Positions 52,322 through 59,395 of a stretch of 59,395 bases of DNA are shown in pieces. A program made the translations under genes and the position numbers. The DNA is taken from assembly GCA_016098155.1 (NCBI GenBank), contig JAAAJB010000156.1, forward strand, positions 1 through 59,395, given 5' to 3'. The notes beneath the pieces were generated by a model, which was given only the letters and a program-made list of their open reading frames with translations, was not told the origin of the DNA and searched no databases. The DNA comes from Actinomortierella ambigua (Eukaryota; Mortierellomycota; Mortierellomycetes; Mortierellales; Mortierellaceae). Numbering within the stretch: position 1 is the first letter of the stretch; the number at the start of each line of letters is the position of its first letter.

Positions 52322-54763
52322 ATGTACGCTCAGAACCGTGAGCAGAGCAGCCTGTTCCTGGGTGGTGAGCGTGTCTCCGGCCAGGCCATCCGCGATCAGA
52401 ATGGTAATTGCACCCCTCCTTTCAACGTTTTGTCGCATCAGGCTTCACACGAAATCAGCAACCCATTACACGGTTGCGTTTCCCAACACAGGTGTTGCAC
52501 CATCCTCGACAGACGACAAATGCTGCCTATAGGATCGAACCCTTGCTCTGTACAACCCTGGAAGAGAAGCATGACAACAGGCATTTCCATGAGCACGTTG
52601 CATCACCATCCACCAAAAGTATAGCAGACAAAGCAGATCAGCTTGGAAGTAAACGAGGAGGAGGGAGAGGGGAGAAAAAAAAAAGGGACACGCACTCCAG
52701 TCGTTCAGGCACAACACCTCCAAGGGGTGGAAGGGAGGGGCCTGTGAACAATGATGTCCTGGACGACCGTGTCTACCTGATCAACCCTACCCATTCAGCT
52801 TCCTCGGCATCGGTGTCGCACTTTCCACTGACCGTGTTTAATATAAACGAGACAGGTTCGTTACCATGTAGATCAAAATACTGACCTTTTTTTCGTTCCT
52901 CGTGGGTGCTATCTAGTTTTGGCCGCCGCGTCTATCGCAAACATTGTGAAGACTTCTCTGGGCCCTGTCGGTCTGGATAAGATGATTGTCAACGAGATTG
53001 GCGTAAGTCTGATCCGATTTGCAACTGTGGCCTAGACAACCTGTTTTATGCCATCAAATGCTGATGATCATCCTTCTTATCCACTTTCCGATTTTTTTGG
53101 TGTGTATCGCTGTTTTATATAGGATGTCACCATCACCAACGACGGCGCTACGATTCTGAACATGCTGGAGGTCGAACACCCTGCAGGCAAGATCCTGGTG
53201 GAGCTGGCGCAGCAGCAGGACAAGGAGGTCGGAGACGGTACAACCTCGGTCGTGATTGTTGCTGCTGAGCTGTTGAAGCGTGCCAATGAGCTTGTGAAGA
53301 ACAAGATCCACCCTACCACCATCATTACCGGATACCGTCTTGCCAGCAGAGAGGCGTGCAAGTTCATTGCGGACCAAATGTCGATCAAGGTTGATACCTT
53401 GGGCCGTGAGTGTCTTGTCAATGCTGCCAAGACCTCGATGGCTTCCAAGATCATTGGCTCGTATGTGAATATTTCGCCTATCTGTTCTCCTTTCTCTCTC
53501 GCTCTCTATCTCTCTCTCTCTCTTTTGACTGTGTTTGCACCCTTTCTCATCATATGCACTTACTGAAAACATGCTTCTTTCGTATCCAACTCCACTTTTT
53601 TTAAAATCAGGCACGATGAGTTCTTCTCCAACATGGCAGTGGACGCAATGCTGGCTGTCAAGACGACCAACTCGCGTGGCGAGCACAAGTACCCAGTCAA
53701 GGCTGTCAACATCTTGAAGGCACACGGCAAGAGTGCAACAGAGTCCATGTTCATCAAGGGCTATGCTCTGAACTGCACTGTGGCCTCGCAGGCGATGAAG
53801 ACCAAGATCGCGAATGCCAAGATTGCCTGCCTGGACATCAACTTACAAAAAGTGCGCATGAACCTGGGCGTCCACATCCAGGTCGACGACCCCGACAAGC
53901 TGGAGGACATTCGTAAGCGCGAGTCCGACATTACGACAGAGCGGATCAAGAAGATTCTGGCGACGGGCGCCAACGTGATTCTGACCACAAAGGGCATTGA
54001 CGATATGTGCTTGAAGCTCTTTGTTGAGGCCGGCGCGATGGCAGTCCGCCGATGCAAGAAGGAGGACCTGCGCCGCATTGCCAAGGCGACGGGCGGCACG
54101 CTGATCTCGACACTGGCCAACCTGGAGGGTGAGGAGACCTATGATGCGTCGTACCTGGGTTATGCCGAGGAGGTCGTTCAGGAGCGCATCTCCGACGACG
54201 AGTGCATTCTGGTCAAGGGCACCAAGGCGCAGTCGTCGTCGTCGATCATCCTGCGTGGAGCGAACGACTTTATGTTGGACGAGATGGAGCGCTCGCTGCA
54301 CGATGCGCTGTGTGTTGTCAAGCGCACGCTCGAGTCTGGATCGGTTGTTCCCGGAGGAGGAGCGGTCGAGACGGCGCTGAACATTTATCTGGAGAACTTT
54401 GCGACGACGCTGGGATCGCGTGAGCAGCTGGCGATTGCCGAGTTTGCGTCGGCACTGCTGGTGATCCCCAAGCAGCTGTCGGTGAACGCGGCCAAGGACT
54501 CGACGGAGCTTGTGGCGACGCTGCGAGCATACCACAATGCGGCACAAAACGAGGAGGCGCGTCGTGGTCTCAAGTGGTATGGTCTGGACCTGATCAAGGG
54601 CGAGGTCCGTGACAATGTCCAGGCTGGTGTGCTGGAGCCGGCCCTGTCCAAGATCCGCGCTTTGCGCTCGGCGACGGAGACTGCCTTGGCGATCCTGAGA
54701 ATCGATGACATGATTACCGTCGCCCCTGAGCAGCGACAGGAGGATGATGGTCATGGCCATTAA
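52322..54763 (+). CDS. TCP1: T-complex protein 1 subunit alpha (CCT1 chaperonin)
   Basis: Exons 52322-52403, 52917-53002, 53123-53460 and 53611-54763, 552 residues. Subunit of the cytosolic CCT/TRiC ring that folds actin and tubulin. Starts MYAQNREQSSLFLGGERVSG, with QAIRDQN, SLGPVGLDKMIV, VTITNDGATIL, EVGDGTTSVVI (nucleotide-binding), ANELVKNKIHPTTIITGYR and VPGGGAVETALN. The length fits the family (about 555). The alpha identity comes from FGERLSGQAIRDQN-like start and the LEVEHPAGKILVELAQQQD stretch. Intron 1 is 513 nt. The gene lies 281 bp after TRP2 in the same direction, with a C/T-rich leader. Confidence 0.96.
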
Positions 54764-56574
54764 GAGAGAGAAAAAAAAAAGAGTTGTCCACGCAATGATA
54801 TTCTTCTCTTTTATTTGGGTGGATCGAACCGTTTTTATTCTTCTTCCTCGCGAGTGATATACATCTTCCTATCTTGTTTGATTTGTCTTTCTTTTCTATT
54901 ACCTTCGCTTTTTTCTCGTTTGCATACTTTATTTTACAACTATAAAGCCTTTTTCTCACGCATCGAACGTTTGAATATTCATGAGGAAAACACACATACC
55001 GCTTGGGAGTGAGAATTGGGACATCGGTAAAAAAAAAACATCGACAGAACAGCCAAGCCAGAAAGCGCAGTCAAGAGCATGCATGGACGAACGTGACAAC
55101 GAACCGAAGATAGCAACAAATCAATGAAATCTTTCCGGGATTTAACAAGCAGTGTTCTCTACACCCAGACCTTTGATCGATTTCCCCGGTCCGTCTGCGT
55201 CGTATTGTGGTGCCACCTTCTGGAGAGCCATCGTTGGACCATAGGAGCAATAACAATTCGTGAAGAAACTACTTCCTTTCACCCTCAGCTGTCCAAAGCA
55301 CCCGGTTGACCCGATTGACCCGATTGTTATTTCAAAACGTAGATATTATATCTCGATTGTGCTATTCTCACCGCACGCTTCTATCATAGGAACTTTTTTT
55401 TTTCAGGACGGAACTCGAGATCCAGGAAAATGGCAACTTTTTTCGACTCCGGAGACTTTCTGGTCGATCAGGGGATGATGCACTGTGCAAGCAGATTTTT
55501 CATTTTATTTTTTTGGTGGCACCTCATCCCCAGTGCTGGACATGCTGGATGCTACCCTCATGTGGACGATCTCATCTAGACTGAAATGCTGAGAGGGTAT
55601 CAGTTACGACACCTTTATAAAAGTTTCAATAACTACTTTACTTTTGGGACACTTGCTAGGATGGCGCATTTCAGGCTCGTTTCGGATTTGTTTGTCCCCT
55701 TTTCGTAAGTACTCATTTCTGCCAGAGGACGTTGCACCGTGCCTTTGCGTCGCGTGTATGTGGGCTGCTGGTGAAAGCAGGTTTATTTAGCAGCTAGACG
55801 AGAATGACAGAGTCTTGTCAATTCCACCGCCACAGTTTGAACCTGGATGGCGTTAGAATTGAACGGAAGTGCACATTCCCTAGCCTCACTTTGCATACAT
55901 GTGTCGTAGAATCGAGCAAGGCGTCGTTTGTTCTCGACATGAATGTGCCTGGCCTTTTCACTGGACGTGGCCATTTGTGATGAGATAGAAACGTTAGAGG
56001 GTAGGCAGGGTGGGTGTCAGGTAGATCTCCGCTACCCGCTACGCTTTCTGTCAAGACTTGCAGGCGGAGGGAGGGCCCAGCCTTTATTTGGCTCTTCAAG
56101 GTCTGAGCGCAATTGAGTTACCGCGGCGCAAAATGGGGTCCTCGACCTGTTGACCCTTTGGCCATGTGCAATGTGCACCCACCCCCCACCTTACGTTGTT
56201 GTCATTTTGCCCCTTGCTCCCACCTGACATGGCATGCAGCAGCCCTGTCCAGGTACTCCAATACAATATAGGAGATATAAAAAAAAAGGGGGGGGGGGTG
56301 GATCATCAGGATGTGTGTGTGTGTGTGTGTGCGTGGTGCACTGTGGTCGTCGTCGTCAGAAGTGGGGTGACAAAGTGTCGACCGCGCATGGTCATGCCCC
56401 TCCCTCCTCCCTTGTGCCCTTCTGCTTTCTCTTGCGCCTGCTTTGTTTGTTGGCGTGTTGCGCGATTCCCTTCATTCATCGATTCCGCACTTTGCTTGTT
56501 TGCAATTCCATTCTGACCGACACCCGCCTGTTTGCTGTTCCTCCATCAACCCAAAGATAGACAGAGTGAGAAAG
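54764..56574. other. Spacer before the RhoGAP gene
   Basis: No gene seen. 55300-55330 has the small tandem GATTGACCC unit, and 56320-56340 a (GT)n run. C/T-rich leader from 56385. Confidence 0.4.
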
Positions 56575-59355
56575 ATGCTTTCAGGAAGGACAAGCAGCCA
56601 GCAACAGCGCGCTGCGAAGGCCCAGTCGCTCTACATTACCACACCCAGCAGCATGTTGGACATGCAGCAACAGTCATTGCAAGCCAATTCTTCTATTCCA
56701 CTTCATTCTTCACTTCAGCACCAACACCAGTACCAGCAACCGCTGCACCCACACCAACAATACCCTGCCTCTCCAACTTCCCCTCGTAAAACAAGACCCT
56801 TCTCCATGTTTGTGCAGCCACAGGATGCGGCTCACCACCACCACCACCAGCACCAGGTCCCCTCACTAGACTCTCAAGCACACCCAGACCAGGACGATGG
56901 CAGTGGCGGTGAAACACAGTCGCTTTCGTCGACCATGATGGACTTTGAGCACCAGGACCTCAAGGATGCCGACTCTGACACCCGCACTTTGATCCACCAG
57001 CTCGCAGACCTCGATGTATGTATCCATTCCTCCCCTCGTTCTTTCAACCAAGAGCTCTTTGATGAACCACGAGAGTATAGGAAAAAAAGTATTGACACCC
57101 ACCATGTCCTTTCTTTTTGTCCCATAACCGTTCACTCTTAGCGCGGACTTCCACTACTGCTGGACAGAGTGAAGCAAAACTTGCACTCTTGCAAGGTACA
57201 ATGGTGTTATCTCAGGCATCACCCCCCCTCTCTCTCTCCTCTCTCTCCCTTTTCCCTCTTGTGACCAAACTACAAAAAAAAAACTGTGCAGCTGTGACAC
57301 AATACTGATTATACCTCTTGTCTTTTGAATGGGGGGTGGGCCTCTCTGGGGGGAAAATGATTTTTTTTTCTATCCTGCAGGACCTCGCCTCGTTCCTCAA
57401 GAAGCGATCGGTGATGGAGGCCGAGTATGGAGCCAACATCGTAAAGGGTGCGTCGGCACTACGCGAGGCGCACCGGCTGTCGCAGGAGGGCAAACAGGGT
57501 TCATATGGCGATTGCTGGAACAAGGTTCTGGAGATGCACGAGCGGATGGGCAACAACCACCTAGAACTGTCTAGGGATCTGCAGATCCTCTCGGAGGAGT
57601 TGTCCATCATTTACAAGGAGACTGAAAAGAGTCGAAAGCAGGTACTGACAGAACAGAAACACATGTCACAGAAAAAGAGGTTGCTCTCCCATCCTCCCCT
57701 TCCCCATTCGCACACACACAAAATAACGAAGGCGCTAATCGGTATCGTGGGGATCCTGGTTTTTTTTTTTTTTTTTTTTTACAATTGTAGTACAAAGAAG
57801 CAGGCTCGAGGCAAGAGAGGATACTTCAGGAGCACGATTCTGATCTTGAAAAGGCCAAGGTCAAGTACGATACCTCGACGGAGGAATGGGAGAGAGCCAT
57901 ATTGCAAAAGGCCAATGATCCCACTGCACCAAAGAGGACGCTCACCAAGACCATGACCATGAACATCTTTCGGCAGCCAAAGTCACCAGGATCGGTAAGA
58001 TTGTGATGTTACCCGTGGCTCACACACTCTCTCTCTCCCCCCTTCAGTCTCTCCCGTCTCCTTTTACCTGTTCGATACTATTGTTAGTCCCATCTAGCTG
58101 ATTTTCTCCTTTTCCCCTCCTTTCAACGCTCTACCAAACAACGGAATCATCTAGCTTCATAAGCAGGAGGAAGAGGCACGCATCAAAGCAGCGGCTGCGC
58201 ATGAGCAGTACAAGAAGCAGTTGGCCAAAGTGAATGACATTCGCCAATACTACTTCACCACCACCTTACCAAGCATTCTCAAGGTACTGCGAGAAATCTT
58301 GCAAACTCCAAGGGATTAATGGCTTGAAAAGGTTTTAACTTAGACTCAAACTTGTGAACTTCCAAATAGAATGTCAAAGATACGATCGACGAGTTTGATA
58401 CGGCGCTGCAGTACCACCTTGTGCGATATGGATACATGTCGGAGGATTATATGATGAAGGACGCCATGATCTTGAACCCGATCGAAGGCCCAGGTAATGA
58501 GGATCTAAACGAAGCCCCCACCCACTCCCTAATACTCTGGAATCGTGGACGATCCCAAAATACTCATGCTGTCTTTCATTTCCTCCTCCACAAACTCCAT
58601 TGTGTTTTGTTGGTGCTTCTCATTGCTGAAATAGAGCTCGGCTTACGTGAACTTGTGATGTCGGTCAACAAGGACGGTGACCTTCGTGCCTATGTCAACT
58701 CCTTTAGCTCTTCCATGATACCGTGTGCTCGCACATCAGCTCCATATCAGGAGTATACGATGGTACTGCAACCTGGCGTTTAATGTTGTGGTACAGCAAA
58801 TGGTGTGTTGATATGGTTCAATAGGCGTATTAACGTTCACTCGCTTGGAGGGCCGCATCTCTCTCTCTCTCCCTCTTCAACTCTATATCGGAAAAAGTCC
58901 TTACAGGCGCAATCTATCATCAACACCCGACCGGTGTTTGGTGTCGACCTGGCTGAGCAACTTGTAAGGGACGAGACCGATTTACCCGAGATTGTTGTCA
59001 AGTGTACGCAGGCGATTGAGCAGTTTGGCATGGACACGATGGGTATCTATCGTGTTTCGGGCATACAGTCGGCCACGAATCGCTTGCGGGCCATGTTCGA
59101 CAAAGGTATTTTTTTTTGGAGGAGCAATAACATCTCTTCTCTCTTGAGTCAGATGAGTCCCACACTCTATCAAGACCTAACGAAATCTAATTCTATTATT
59201 TTTTCTCAACGTAGATTGCAGCGCTGTTGACCTCGAGAACACTGACGAGTATATGGACATCAACAGCGTGGCGAGTGTGCTCAAATCTTGGTTCCGAGAG
59301 CTACCTGATCCGCTGCTGACGCGTGAGCTCTATCCTCGATTCATTGAGGCAGCTG
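56575..59355 (+). CDS. F-BAR and RhoGAP domain protein (Rgd1-like), partial
   Basis: Nine exons visible: 56575-57015, 57142-57195, 57381-57641, 57791-57994, 58155-58283, 58370-58493, 58635-58762, 58907-59105, 59215-59355. The gene runs off the right edge. A Gln/His/Ser-rich start (about 140 residues) is followed by an F-BAR domain (DLDRGLPLLLDRVKQN, DLASFLKKRSVMEAEYG, GSYGDCWNKVLEMHERMGNN, then coiled coil). The RhoGAP domain begins near residue 450: RPVFGVDLAEQLVRDE, MGIYRVSG with the arginine finger at about Arg496, and SWFRELPDPLLTRELY. Such proteins bind curved membrane and switch off Rho GTPases in cell-wall integrity and polarity. The join of exon 7 to 8 is the least certain. Confidence 0.88.
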
Positions 59356-59370
59356 GTATGTAATTGCATG

Positions 59371-59395
59371 TGTGTGTGTGTGTGTGTGTGTGTGT
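59371..59395. repeat. (GT)n microsatellite at the window edge
   Basis: GT run inside the last visible intron of the RhoGAP gene. Continues past the edge. Confidence 0.9.

Noticed and set aside
52520..52545. B-box-like GGGTTCGATCC on the minus strand (possible tRNA in CCT1 intron 1)
   Set aside because: No matching A box upstream, and the T-arm stem does not pair. A similar CGGTTCGATCC near 54826 fails in the same way.
53843..54760. 305-codon minus-strand frame opposite CCT1
   Set aside because: Antisense shadow of a conserved exon. No start context, no domain.

Overview
This window looks like nuclear DNA of an early-diverging filamentous fungus, most likely Mortierellomycotina (Mortierella/Linnemannia type). 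Evidence: many short GT-AG introns, intact fungal housekeeping genes (VPS11, GMPPA, calmodulin, HMG-CoA lyase, a Rab GTPase, anthranilate synthase I, CCT1, an F-BAR RhoGAP), F-box/LRR-like and kinase-like pseudogene debris, a sestrin gene, and at least one apparent U12-type (AT-AC) intron. The genus-level assignment is inference from gene content.

Layout. 1-6590 is a mobile-element and relic region: the 3' end of a Fanzor (eukaryotic TnpB-like RNA-guided nuclease) gene with an intact C-terminal frame, an XPG/FEN1-like nuclease pseudogene, an F-box/LRR-like pseudogene, a Helitron-type Pif1 helicase relic, and two further Fanzor 3'-end remnants. 6684-13334 is ordinary gene space: a small mitochondrial membrane protein, then VPS11 and GMPPA on the minus strand. 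13335-16933 holds decayed protein-kinase copies. 16934-26000 holds a type II membrane glycosyltransferase-like gene with a repeat stalk, an alpha-arrestin, a small unknown gene and calmodulin. 26000-32000 is a second accessory region with an assembly gap, the C-terminal exons of an unidentified nuclear-type protein, and a longer but frameshifted Fanzor copy on the minus strand. 32472-35838 is a tandem pair of His-rich SAM methyltransferases. HMG-CoA lyase and a Rab GTPase follow on the minus strand. 40075-45901 is a gene-poor, microsatellite-rich stretch. 45902 to the end carries sestrin, TRP2, CCT1 and a partial F-BAR RhoGAP, all on the plus strand.

How genes relate. VPS11, Rab and the alpha-arrestin act in endosomal/vacuolar traffic. 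Sestrin links to TORC1 nutrient sensing. GMPPA and the glycosyltransferase-like protein relate to sugar-nucleotide metabolism and protein glycosylation. There is no obvious cluster. The most unusual content is the set of Fanzor copies: shared catalytic and zinc-ribbon motifs, a shared intron position, a shared post-RuvC tail, and a conserved non-coding 3' tract that could be the guide-RNA (omega-RNA) region. Exon structures were derived by hand from splice sites, reading-frame phase and family alignment. Every multi-exon CDS given as complete sums to a multiple of three.
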